DNA of 64,000 nucleotides from Lingula anatina. Taxonomy: Eukaryota > Brachiopoda > Lingulata > Lingulida > Lingulidae. The notes beneath the pieces are model-generated. The model had not been told where the DNA came from. It ran no database searches and worked only from the letters and a program-made list of their open reading frames with translations. A program made the position numbers and the translations under genes. The stretch covers positions 46,063 through 110,062 of the forward strand of contig NW_019775582.1 in the NCBI RefSeq assembly GCF_001039355.2, read 5' to 3'. Positions 1 through 14,441 of this stretch are shown here, piece by piece (within the stretch, counting starts at the first letter, position 1; each line of letters starts with the position of its first letter).

Positions 1-437
1 AACTTTGAAGTTCCACAGGCTTGAATACCCATGCTAGTCACATTTTCTGAAAATACATGATACGTATATTTTATTATTAAAAATTGACGGTCATTATGCT
101 GTTAACCATTATGTAATATTGCATCAGAATAGAAGAAAACACAATTTTGGGTGCTGCTGCCATGATGACCATTATGGGAAAACCATGTTACTTATGATTG
201 CCAAACTTTCAAAAAAAGAAATACAGGACTAAAAATGCAGCCTGAGTTGAAAAAACAGTCTAATTGGCTTCTTTTTCTGGAAGTTATACATTTTCAAAGT
301 GCGAACTTGAACTCCCATGGGCCTGAAGCCTTATGCTTGTTACACATTTTACTTACATTGGTATTACCTATTGAGCATAATTAAAATTTGATGTTGAATT
401 TGTAGTTTAACATAATGTACTTTTGCATCAGAATTGA
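1..437. repeat. Two diverged tandem units in a Piwi intron
   Basis: Two related stretches, about 1-129 and 303-436, run in parallel. Each begins with an AACTTGAA-like block, continues through an AGGCYTGAA...ATGCT block and ends with TTGCATCAGAAT (118-129 and 425-436). Spacing is about 300 bp. The similarity is visible by eye but gapped. They lie inside the intron upstream of the Piwi exon at 936. No coding potential is seen. Confidence 0.45.
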
Positions 438-507
438 CAGTAGCCTATTTTGTGCATAGTTATTTCCTGCTTTTTGTCTGTACATTTGACAGCTTTGCTG
501 CCTTGTT
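414..507 (+). repeat. 94-bp segment also present, inverted, in SIRT1 intron 1
   Basis: Positions 414-507 equal the reverse complement of 51956-52049 with one mismatch by eye (CCTGC versus CCTGT). Similarity falls off outside these limits. At the SIRT1 copy it ends five bases from an exon. It could be a dispersed repeat or a small segmental copy. Confidence 0.8.
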
Positions 508-599
508 AAATATAGATTTTTAAAAATTTATAATGTTGCAGAAGTCGTGACTTCGGCAATTTCTCTATGAAATACTGACTTTAGATCATAGCATGCTAT

Positions 600-879
600 G
601 GTAAACTACCCCAAACCTATACCCATAATACCCAAATCAAATGTCAAATCTGACCTTGACCTTCAATTTCAAGGTTATTTGGACATTTCAAGGTGACATA
701 TTCACTTGGGCTAAAACTAATGTATTGTTGACCCACCTCCCCTAATCCACATATGCTCTTTCAGGGTATGGGATCAGATTTAGCACGTGGCCTTGTAATT
801 GACCCTTTTCTTCAAGGTCATTCCACCCCTATTTTGCAGGGGAATCCTCTGCCACTGGCTTCAGCCAGTTGCAGTCTAG

Positions 880-880
<1 letters not shown>
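600..880 (+). other. Intronic stretch resembling a retroposon body ending in a TTA tail
   Basis: The stretch contains repeated TGACCTTGACCTT and CAAGGTSA-type motifs and ends in TTGCAGTCTAGT directly before a TTA microsatellite. That layout is typical of SINE or LINE 3' ends. No reverse transcriptase frame or tRNA-like promoter was identified, so the call is weak. Confidence 0.25.

Positions 881-920
<40 letters not shown>
881..920 (+). repeat. (TTA)n microsatellite
   Basis: Thirteen uninterrupted TTA units occupy 881-919 and end 16 bases before the splice acceptor of the Piwi exon at 936. They may form part of the upstream side of that splice site. Confidence 0.9.
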
Positions 921-935
921 CATCTTTTTGTTTAG

Positions 936-4176
<3,241 letters not shown>

Positions 4177-4217
4177 AGAAATACTCAAGTCCAGAACTGT
4201 GCCAAAAACTCCATGGA

Positions 4218-4223
4218 AATAAA
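4218..4223 (+). terminator. Proximal AATAAA poly(A) signal of the Piwi gene
   Basis: AATAAA begins 42 bases after the Piwi stop codon. A second candidate lies at 5774-5779, so 3' UTRs of roughly 60 or 1600 bases are possible. Confidence 0.5.
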
Positions 4224-5773
4224 ATGTTAAAAAGATACACGTTTTTGTTTGGACATGGACAAATGGTTTGAAAGGATTCGTATTACCATGAAGCAAGTGG
4301 CTGATGGGGCCAAGCGGAATCCACAAAATCATGTTTTGAAATTATCACCTGTTTTACCTCTAAAGGGTTTGAAGAGGTACTGATATTTAAAAAACCGGTG
4401 GTATGGGGAGACGGGTGGTAAAATGGTAATCTTCATTCTGTCTCAGGGTTGACATCTCTCCGAGGTTGTGCATATTTGAAACTTTTTTGATTGCAGATGT
4501 ATTTTCATCCGTGCTGTTTCAAATACCAGTAACATTTTGAGAGCTAAAGCAGCTACAATTCATTTTATGTTTATTGAAGTTAAGACACGGCATAAGCCTG
4601 AAATGATCCATCCAGTTTTGTTTTTGCACAAGTCTAGAGAGATGATCTGTATTGGTATAATAATTATTTTTTTACAATGAAAGGTTAAATGCTTTCTATT
4701 TTTATAATGTAGCAGCAGTGGTCACTTTGTAGTTTAGTTAACATGTAGAAATAACTCTGTTGGTATCACTTCAAGATGCAAAAGAATGACTTTTTAATCT
4801 ATTATTTTACCAATTTCCTTCCAAAGACCAACATTATTGCAACACCTGTATCAAACGTGCTTAAGCAGCAATATCTGTGGATGGTACACATGTAATGGAT
4901 AAATACAATAGGAAGGTTACGTTGCAATTTGGAAGTTTCACGTCAAGAAATTGTTTCATATAAAAGTAGCATAGTTTTATGATACTTCTGTCTGGAAAAT
5001 AGTAAAACATTTCTTAATTTTTTACCTAATGTTTTTTTTACTATAGCTTGCCATCCTAGGGGAATGAGCAAGTGTAGATTAATATGTTAAACAGCATTAT
5101 TCAGTGTTTCAACTTAAAAGTCAAAGTGCAGATTAGCTGTTGTATCCTAGTAAATTGCACTGCTGGGCCTGTAGTGTGGTACTCCCATGTGTTGAAACTA
5201 AATATCCTTTAATTCTGTAAAAGAACTTAAGTCAAAAGGGTCATTGATTAGACTGAAAATCTTTGATGGCAAAAGTTGCATACCTGCATTGCTCTTATTT
5301 TTTCAACCAGACATGACATCAGTTTATTTTCCAAGCATCGTAATATCAATCCCAGACTTTGAGCCTTTTTTCAAAATGTGCCGTATTCTTGTCTGTATTG
5401 CAGTTTTGAGAGATGGACCACTTCATGCCTGATTACATGAGTCCTCTAAATGCCTAACATGGTCAGTTACATGGGTTAATTTTGATTGGTCCAAACTGTT
5501 AGAATCAAGCTTGTGAGAGGGTGCAAAACCCTTTGCTGCATACTTTTGTTAAGACCAGTCAAAACTTTGCAATACAGATAAGTACTATATTGCATGATAG
5601 GAAAAGATATATTTATTTTAATGGAAGTAATCTCATGTTATTTATGGTATTAAAGAAGTTTCTTTGTTAAAAATAGTCACTACATGCTTAGTTGTTCCTG
5701 TGAGAGAAGGGCTTTAATTGACCCATTTTTAAATTGATTTTAGTCATTTTAAATAAATGTAGAAAAGTGACCC
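4224..5773 (+). other. Probable long 3' UTR or spacer after Piwi
   Basis: No conserved coding frame is seen on either strand. The short open frames here are unremarkable for AT-rich DNA. The stretch ends at an AATAAA at 5774 that could define a long Piwi 3' UTR. Confidence 0.5.
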
Positions 5774-5779
5774 AATAAA
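5774..5779 (+). terminator. Distal AATAAA candidate for the Piwi gene
   Basis: AATAAA on the plus strand lies 30 bases from a minus-strand AATAAA (TTTATT at 5809-5814). The Piwi and UPF0561 transcripts could therefore end almost back to back. Confidence 0.4.
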
Positions 5780-5925
5780 ACTACAAAACAGTTTGCCTTT
5801 GTACACATTTTATTGAAGATTGGAGATAGCACCAGCCTCCTATGAGAGTCACATGTGCTTGACCATAAGGGGCAATTTCACATCCATTTTTTTGCAAATC
5901 ATTTCAAGGAGGCAGTGCATCAAAA

Positions 5926-6287
5926 CAGACATGCTGAAAACTTTTCATAATGGCCGGACATTTGGACCGGCAGTACTGAAAAATTTGCAGGACCGAATGG
6001 ATTTTTGTCGGACCGAAAATCACTCTATTTGCTTGAGACAGATACTACCAGTATGATTAGGGTAGCTTACTTTGTTTGTGAATGTGATAGTTTTGCAATG
6101 GAAGGGAAAAACGCTTTGGGTTTTATATAATTTTATTATTGAAGTATGTCGAAAGATGACTGTAAATTCAAAATTGCAATTCTTAAAACTCTTGTCGGTC
6201 CTGTGGACCGACCAAGTCCAATTTTCTACCGGTCCAGACTAATTTTCCCGGTCATGACCGATCGGACCGACAGTTTCAGCATGTCTG
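5926..6287. mobile_element. Foldback element rich in CGGTCC/GGACCG
   Basis: A perfect 14-base inverted repeat CAGACATGCTGAAA lies at 5926-5939 and 6274-6287. Inside both arms are clusters of GGACCG, CGGTCC and CGGTCATGACCG. The arms are partly complementary but diverged. It resembles a non-autonomous DNA transposon. Only the right arm is included in the duplicated block starting at 7661. Confidence 0.5.
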
Positions 6288-6296
6288 CAAAAGTTC

Positions 6297-6632
6297 AAAC
6301 TCTTTCTATGAAATCCACATTTCACGTTAAAAATATTGTAAACAACTCAAAAATATAATAAATTCTATATTTCCACCAAAACAATTGTTTTGCAATTATT
6401 CTGGAACATGTGTTTGCCATCAGACCACTTAACCTCCATAGATGGCTACCCTCTATAATAACCTCTTAAATAAATATCTTAAGAGACAATTACAAAAAAA
6501 AAACTTTTTAGGAAAAAAAGCAGGGACTTGAATGTTGGAACAGACTCATTAACCATTGGTAAGCATGGGAAAATTGTTTACCCCAGGTTAATCCATTTTT
6601 GGAAGAAGTGAACAGTTATTATCCCTTAAAGT
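6297..6632 (-). mobile_element. Dispersed MITE-like element, copy A
   Basis: Read on the minus strand this aligns by eye with 41937-42321. Shared blocks include CCTGGGGTAAA, ACCAATGGTTAAT, AGCCATCTATGGAGGT and GAGTTGTTTACAAT. One end reads CTTTAAGGGATAATAACTG. The opposite end of the other copy reads AGTTGTTATCCCTTTAAA, so the family has inverted termini. The assembly duplication repeats it at about 7843-8178. Confidence 0.6.
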
Positions 6633-7465
6633 GTCACTGTGTCACCAAAATTAATAAGGTGTTTATTAGCCCAGCACTTGTGCCCCATTTGGGCACATTT
6701 GCGACAAAAAAAAGCCAAGATGTAGTTTGTCTGTAAACAGTGTACTTGAATTTACATACAAAGAAGACAAAATGTCCCAACTCACCTACCACTTGCAGTA
6801 TTTGTTCAATATCCTGCTGCATTTTTACCTTAACAACCCCTTTCTATTCCTATGTAAAAGATTAAGATTTAAACCAATTTTTAATAAGTTAAAATCAATA
6901 TTAATGAAGAAAAGTGTCTAAAGCTACTTTAAGTTGGCCAATGGTGTTGTTTTCCTTATGCATTCAAAGGTACCTATACACATGCCAAAAAAAAAAAAAC
7001 AGCTTTGAAAAATGTACTGATCAAATTAAATTTTTTATCTTATAAATGTTTTTCAATTAATACCAATAATTCATACTTCTCTTAGATTTCATTTTCTTCC
7101 TCTTCAAAGAAAAAATCCTACTAAACAGAACAAGTACAAGTGATCAAGAACAAAGTACAGCATTACGATAATGGAACATAAAGGAATTCTGTTTCATGTA
7201 ATTCTAAACTTGGGATTCCAGTACTGTTTTGTTCTTGGTAGGTTTAAGCTTAATACTTCCTTAATTTCTGAAAAATCTCTTCCTTATTGAAAGGTTGTTT
7301 ACTAGCAATACTCTGCAAGATGAGGAGAAGGTCCACCATGAAAAGCCATCAGTCCTACACATACAAAATGTGCCAAGCCATGTGTGTTACTAGGGTGCAG
7401 TTGGGCTACCTACACAACGCTTAAAACCATTGATATTTTTTCAGACAGGTGTCTGTCTCCTGCCT

Positions 7466-7579
7466 TCAGGTACAGTTGTTCATTTCATCCAGAAGTCTAT
7501 CTGCAAGTGCTGAAATAAGGGGGGAGGGAAGACCTCTGTCCATACCGAACTGTCTAGCAACTGCACTTGGGCTGTCATC
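7466..7579 (-). pseudogene. Second copy of the last UPF0561 exon (assembly duplicate)
   Basis: This is the same 38-codon exon as 9012-9125, with the stop codon and the CTATTACAG acceptor intact. It lies in the duplicated block ended by the N at 7660, and no other UPF0561 exon is repeated. It should not be read as a second gene. Confidence 0.85.
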
Positions 7580-7660
7580 CTGTAATAGTTAATCGTTTAT
7601 ATCACTAATAACCCTTCAAATGCCCAACTTAACCATATGGGGAGCTGCTGGAAAATGCAN

Positions 7661-9205
7661 TTTGGGTTTTATATAATTTTATTATTGAAGTATGTCGAAA
7701 GATGACTGTAAATTCAAAATTGCAATTCTTAAAACTCTTGTCGGTCCTGTGGACCGACCAAGTCCAATTTTCTACCGGTCCAGACTAATTTTCCCGGTCA
7801 TGACCGATCGGACCGACAGTTTCAGCATGTCTGCAAAAGTTCAAACTCTTTCTATGAAATCCACATTTCACGTTAAAAATATTGTAAACAACTCAAAAAT
7901 ATAATAAATTCTATATTTCCACCAAAACAACTGTTTTGCAATTATTCTGGAACATGTGTTTGCCATCAGACCACTTAACCTCCATAGATGGCTACCCTCT
8001 ATAATAACCTCTTAAATAAATATCTTAAGAGACAATTACAAAAAAAAAACTTTTTAGGAAAAAAAGCAGGGACTTGAATGTTGGAACAGACTCATTAACC
8101 ATTGGTAAGCATGGGAAAATTGTTTACCCCAGGTTAATCCATTTTTGGAAGAAGTGAACAGTTATTATCCCTTAAAGTGTCACTGTGTCACCAAAATTAA
8201 TAAGGTGTTTATTAGCCCAGCACTTGTGCCCCATTTGGGCACATTTGCGACAAAAAAAAGCCAAGATGTAGTTTGTCTGTAAACAGTGTACTTGAATTTA
8301 CATACAAAGAAGACAAAATGTCCCAACTCACCTACCACTTGCAGTATTTGTTCAATATCCTGCTGCATTTTTACCTTAACAACCCCTTTCTATTCCTATG
8401 TAAAAGATTAAGATTTAAACCAATTTTTAATAAGTTAAAATCAATATTAATGAAGAAAAGTGTCTAAAGCTACTTTAAGTTGGCCAATGGTGTTGTTTTC
8501 CTTATGCATTCAAAGGTACCTATACACATGCCAAAAAAAAAAAAACAGCTTTGAAAAATGTACTGATCAAATTAAATTTTTTATCTTATAAATGTTTTTC
8601 AATTAATACCAATAATTCATACTTCTCTTAGATTTCATTTTCTTCCTCTTCAAAGAAAAAATCCTACTAAACAGAACAAGTACAAGTGATCAAGACCAAA
8701 GTACAGCATTACGATAATGGAACATAAAGGAATTCTGTTTCATGTAATTCTAAACTTGGGATTCCAGTACTGTTTTGTTCTTGGTAGGTTTAAGCTTAAT
8801 ACTTCCTTAATTTCTGAAAAATCTCTTTCTTATTGAAAGGTTGTTTACTAGCAATACTCTGCAAGATGAGGAGAAGGTCCACCATGAAAAGCCATCAGTC
8901 CTACACATACAAAATGTGCCAAGCCATGTGTGTTACTAGGGTGCAGTTGAGCTACCAACACAACGCTTAAAACCATTGATATTTTTTCAGACAGGTGTCT
9001 GTCTCCTGCCTTCAGGTACAGTTGTTCATTTCATCCAGAAGTCTATCTGCAAGTGCTGAAATAAGGGGGGAGGGAAGACCTCTGTCCATACCAAACTGTC
9101 TAGCAACTGCACTTGGGCTGTCATCCTGTAATAGTTAATCGTTTATATCACTAATAACCCTTGAAATGCCCAACTTAACCATATGGGGAGCTGCTGGAAA
9201 ATGCA
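7661..9205. repeat. Copy 2 of the 1545-bp duplication
   Basis: This partner of 6115-7659 runs on without a break into the rest of the UPF0561 gene. It is the copy to use for the gene model. Confidence 0.9.
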
Positions 9206-9964
9206 TATTCAAATAGACAATTTTATCAGTAAGGGATTTAACTGACAAACTAACTGCAAGTAAAACTTCAAATTTATCATCATCAATTTGCAAATTTACC
9301 ACTACCGATTCACTTACTTCATAAAATATGAAACTGTACATTTGCCCATCTTTGTCTTCAAATTCCACTCTGAACATTTGCTCCTTTTGATTAGTCTGTT
9401 GATCTGAAAAAAAAAACAATTTAAAGAATGCAGCACTTGAGACAAATGAGAAAATCTCTTGCAGCAAAGATAATCTTTAACATCAACCCTAAAACCGAAA
9501 TTATTTGCTTACCTGACTTCGACTTCGGGGGTGGAACATACGGCTGAATTTCTGGTCTCTTTGACTTGGAAGTGGTTTGTTTCTTGTCGCCTATTTTAGC
9601 CTTCACTTCTTTGTCGTATTCATCTCTGCAAAAGAGTACTAATTCAACGTACAGAATAATAATAAGAGTAACTGGATGAAATTATTTTTACAATTCTGGC
9701 ACCTTCTTCTAGAGATTAACCATCAGACAAGGTATTCTCAAACATGACACACGAGTAGTGTCACACTTTCAAGAATGTTTAAAAGTAAAATTTTGCCTTT
9801 CATGTTATAAATATTTCCTCAGAGAGACTTAATGAAGGCAGTGAAATCGTCATAAAAATCCACAGTTTGCTGGTTGTCATTGCTTCTTAGTACCTAGCAA
9901 CTTGGTTTCTGACTATGCTCTTCATAAAGCCATGTTTCATATCCAACTTAGCTTTCGCTGCCAT
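9012..9964 (-). CDS. C2orf68: UPF0561 family protein (C2orf68-like)
   Basis: Exons in order: 9964-9894, 9625-9513, 9403-9318, 9125-9012. They give 127 residues. The start has the KLDMKHGF...RNQVARDEYDKEVK block that matches the vertebrate C2orf68 N-terminus. It continues with a Lys-rich linker, KRPEIQPYVPP, then MFRVEFEDKDGQMYSFIFYE. The last exon encodes a helical tail ending in LLDEMNNCT. Molecular function is not established for the family. The ATG lies 228 bases from the USP39 ATG on the other strand, which suggests a shared promoter. The protein is shorter than the human one (about 166 residues), mainly in the acidic/Ser linker. Confidence 0.85.
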
Positions 9965-10191
9965 CTGCAGCGAACAGCTGATGCGTTAAACGTCATCAAG
10001 ATATGTGCAGATTTTTTATTGGCAGAATCTGATTATTTATGAGTTTTTATTCTAATGTTTTAGCTAAGTAATATTTCTAACACTAATTTATGCTTCGGAG
10101 AGCATTATATGGTATATTTGAACATAAAATATAGAAATCTGCTCATTGCATCAAAAAGTGATGACGGAAGCACAAAGCAGTCGACAGAAGC
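9965..10191. promoter_or_regulatory. Shared promoter region between UPF0561 and USP39
   Basis: The two start codons face away from each other across 227 bases. Visible elements are ACGTCATC (CRE-like half site) near 9991, an inverted CCAAT box (ATTGG) near 10018, and GACGGAAG close to the USP39 start. No TATA box is obvious. Bidirectional use is inferred from the geometry. Confidence 0.6.
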
Positions 10192-13100
10192 ATGGCCACC
10201 AAAGAAGAAGCGGCCAAGCGGCCACTTAGTGATGACGAGGAAGAGAATGAGCCAGGTACGCATTTTTTTGTATTTCATTAAGTTGGAGTTGCCTAGTTAC
10301 CGTGATTCCGTACACCTACCAGTGGTGATAAATCTATGCATTGCTTGATCTGTTTGTAGCGCCAACGATTTTTGAAGTTACGCCGGTTGGCTGCACTGCA
10401 CTGTCTGCAGTTGTTTTGCCCGTTTTGCCTCTTGATAACTAGAAGTAGATTACATGAACGCGTAATTGATGACAAACATGTAGTGTTCCGAATAAATTAG
10501 AGACAGAACCCTCCTTCTTCCACATAAAAATACTATGCAGATAAAGCCATAATGAGGAAAAGAAATATCATTTTAGTTCCATTTTTACCAATGATTTTAT
10601 TTAATAGTATTCAGTATTAGCATTGGAGTGAAATTGTTATGTATATGTCATATACATACATATATATTCATACATATATACATACATATGCAACAAATGA
10701 TACCCAACTTCTGTATAATTATGATGACTATCAGCAGTAAAAAGGTAAATGGATAGTCAGACTGTCATTGGGAGAACTAAACTAGAACTAAACTGTACAA
10801 GAAGATACTACCTGGTGGATAATATATATATATATATACACACACTTTAACGAGTAAGGCTCAGAAGTTTTATTTGATATTATTTGCAGTAATAACACGA
10901 AAACACCAAAAAGTAGATAGCAGAAGTCGGATGTGCCCATATTTGGATACTATTAACAGGTATTTGTGATTTAGTGGGATATTTTACTGTTTTGAAAAAG
11001 AAGTCTACTTGCACTTTCATTATATTGTTTTATTAAAAGGTTATATAACTTTAACTTAACAATTTATATTTTTATTTTGGTTAAATGTTTGTTGGCGTTT
11101 TTTGTACCTTTTCACTTAACATCACTTAATAGGTGTAATTCATTTTCAGATCTGTATTAGACTTTGACTTTGAAAAACTATGTTCAGTGTCTCTTTCCCA
11201 TTTGAATGTTTACGCTTGTCTTGTATGTGGCAAGTACTTTCAAGGTAAGAAAAAACTGAAAACTTGTGTTTGGAATTGATCATATTTTTTCAGTATAGTG
11301 TTATAAGTGAGGTGTTAAATGTAACATACTAGTATTTACATGACTTGTTAAATTGTAAATTGATTATGAAATATTTTCATATTTTTTTAAAAGAGTGATC
11401 TAGTTTTTAGCAAGTATGTGTTAACAATTAAACATTTAAGCTGAAGATTTTCTTTCAATGAAGCTGAACCTTGTTGTGTTTCAGGCCGTGGGATGAAGTC
11501 TCATGCTTACACTCACAGTGTCCAAGATGGTCATCATGTGTTTTTAAACTTGGAAACTCACAAGTTTTACTGTTTGCCAGACAATTATGAAATCATTGAT
11601 TCATCACTAGAAGATATCATTGTAAGTAATCATAATAACACAAGACTTTCTTAAGACTGAAAATTTTGTCAGATTTGTCAATGTGATAGATTTTGTCAGT
11701 GCAGAGAAATGGAAGAATCTGTAATTCTTTAAAACTCTGAGAGCTATTTATTTTTTGTCAGGTGTTCTTTATATTTCCTTGGTTGTTTAAGACTGTTAAG
11801 AAACCAGTTACTTATATAGTGTGGCCATTAAATTATTTCTGCATCACAGAATCTACAAGGTATATCTTTGCATATAGTCTTGTGACATGTAATGAAATTT
11901 AGATAGATTCTGATATTAACATTAATACTCTCTTTTGATTAAATTTTTTTCAGTATGTATTAAATCCAACATTCAAACCAGATCAAATTGTTGCTATGGA
12001 CACAACTTCTAAGATGTCGAGAGCCTACGATGGCACCACATATTTGCCAGGTATGACAGAAGCTATATCTTTACCTGTTAGCTATGTTCAGTGAAAGGTT
12101 TCTTTTTCTAGGAAATGGAGAATATAGAAATTTTTGCAGTTTTTTTTCTTTTGTTCACTGTAATTTATTTCATAATGATATCTTTATCAATTATACCTTT
12201 ATTGATTAAAGTGCTTACTGGAAAAATTTTAATAGAATAAAAATATGTGAATTTTGTTTTGGGTTGATTAGTTGTCAAGAAGCTGATACTGATGTTTGTT
12301 TACATCTCATTTGATTTATTTATAGGTATTGTTGGACTAAATAACATAAAGGCCAATGACTACTGCAATGTCATTTTACAAGTGAGTTAAATTTTTTGTT
12401 GTCAAGCAACTTTTCTAAGAATAGTTGAAAACATTTGGGAATAGATACTTATTTCTGTCTTCAGTAAGTGAATTAGTTTACTGTAACCTCAAAATTAAAG
12501 ATGTGCTATAAAATACCTTGTTATTGTTTTATAATATGTATATATAATATCACATTCTATATGAAAAGTAATCCTATTTTAAGTGTTATAACATTGAGAG
12601 TGAAATTATGTTTGAATTATTTTGTATAGGCACTTTCTCACATACCATTGCTGAGGGATTATTTTTTAAGAGAAGAGAATTATAAGCAAATAAAAAGACC
12701 ACCAGGAGATCAGATGATTTTCCTTGTGCAAAGATTTGGAGAATTGCTGAGAAAGTTATGGAATCCTAGGAATTTCAAAGCACATGTTAGCCCCCATGAG
12801 ATGTTGCAGGCTGTAGTGCTATGTAGTAAAAAGAGATTTCAAATCACTGAACAAGGTAAATTTGTGCTGCAAAATTATTTGTATATTTTGAGAAATTTCT
12901 GTAAATAAAATCGAAATCAGGTCACCAAAACACTCATGATGTGCGGTAGAATTTACCAGAACTTGCCATTAAATTTTATCAACTATAATGTTACAACCAA
13001 AATTTAGATATTAAACCTTTCAGTAATTAATTTTTTATCTTGCCTTCTCTTTAAAGGTGATCCACTTGAGTTTATGTCTTGGTTCCTGAACTCTCTTCAC

Positions 13101-14404
13101 CTTGCTCTAAATGGTGGAAAGAAACTGAGTAGCAGCATTGTCAACAAGACATTTAGGGGGTGCATGCGTGTTTATACCAGAAAAGTACCAGCAGTTGACA
13201 TGGTGAGAAGAGTTATTTCATTATAGATTTAACAAAAAGCATGCTTCCAATGGCTTATCAAAAAGTATTAAGTTATAACTTGAAGTCTTTTGTATCAATT
13301 TGGTCTTTTTTGTTGGAATAAACATTATTATAAAATGACAAATAATTTTGCTTTTTCTCTTTTTCAGAAAGAAGAAGAGAAACAACAGTTGCTCCTACAA
13401 GAGGAGTACCAAGGTAATGCATTTTCCATTTTTACCATTTTCAAAATACCCCAGTCCTTGACAATTTCATTGTGAATAATTTTTTTTTTAATATTTTCAG
13501 TTTTGCTATTGTGTAAAAAGTTGTTTAAAAGCACATAGTTTAAGGGTTATAGTATCATAAAATGAACCATTTTTCTTGTGTCCACTAGTAATGACATATT
13601 GGAACATTTATGATCATATGACAAAAAATAAATTTCATGTCAATCTTCACAGTGCTTTGTAAATTTTGTGGCAAGTGTCCTATTTTATCATTTCAGTTAG
13701 TTTTCACCTTTATGTTCTTAATGTTTGTATAATCCTTTTATCACTAACATGTAAAACTTAGCCTATGGGTTGTGATTTCATTATTATTATTATTATTATT
13801 ATAACTGAAGTTAATTTTCCAATGCAGAGAGAGTGGAAGAATCTCAGTTCCTATACCTGACCTGTGACCTCCCTCCCCCGCCTCTCTTCCCAGATGAGCT
13901 TCAAGAAAACATCATACCACAGGTCCCACTGTTCAACATTTTGTCGAAGTTTAATGGGATAACAGAAAAGGAATACAAGACATACAAGGATTCTACAATG
14001 AAAAGATTTGAGCTGACCAAATTGCCACCATGCATTATATTGTACATAAAGGTAAGTGTCACTGTTGTATGTTATATGTTTGTTTAAGCTCCATGTTATT
14101 TATTTTCATCTAACCCCACCCGTTCAGGAAAAAAAGTTATTTTCTCTTGTGATCAGTCGAGTTTTTTTCCAGAGATTCACAAAGAATACTTTTATCTTGG
14201 AGAAGAATCCAACGATTGTCAATTTTCCAGTCAAGTAAGTTTAATTTTCCTTTATTTTTCAGTCATTTGTTGTGCAAGTAAAAAATAGAAAATGGACCAA
14301 AAAAAGTCACATTGAGTATGATGAATCATTTACAGTTATTTAAAAAATTGAAGATATCCAGTTCAATTTCAGTTCAATATTTGAAATTATTGATTAAATA
14401 TTAT

Positions 14405-14441
<37 letters not shown>

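Larger units (their letters stand above)
6115..7659. repeat. Copy 1 of a 1545-bp near-identical direct duplication
   Basis: The block repeats at 7661-9205 with an exact offset of 1546 and about seven single-base differences by eye. The copies are separated by one N at 7660. It contains a second copy of the last UPF0561 exon (7466-7579). The best explanation is two haplotypes joined head to tail by the assembler. Confidence 0.9.

Noticed and set aside
753-935. Small protein with a poly-Tyr tail
   Set aside because: The Tyr run is just translation of the (TTA)n microsatellite in an intron.
6146-6358. 70-residue frame repeated at 7692
   Set aside because: Its identity between copies comes from the assembly duplication. 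The frame crosses foldback-element sequence and resembles no known protein.
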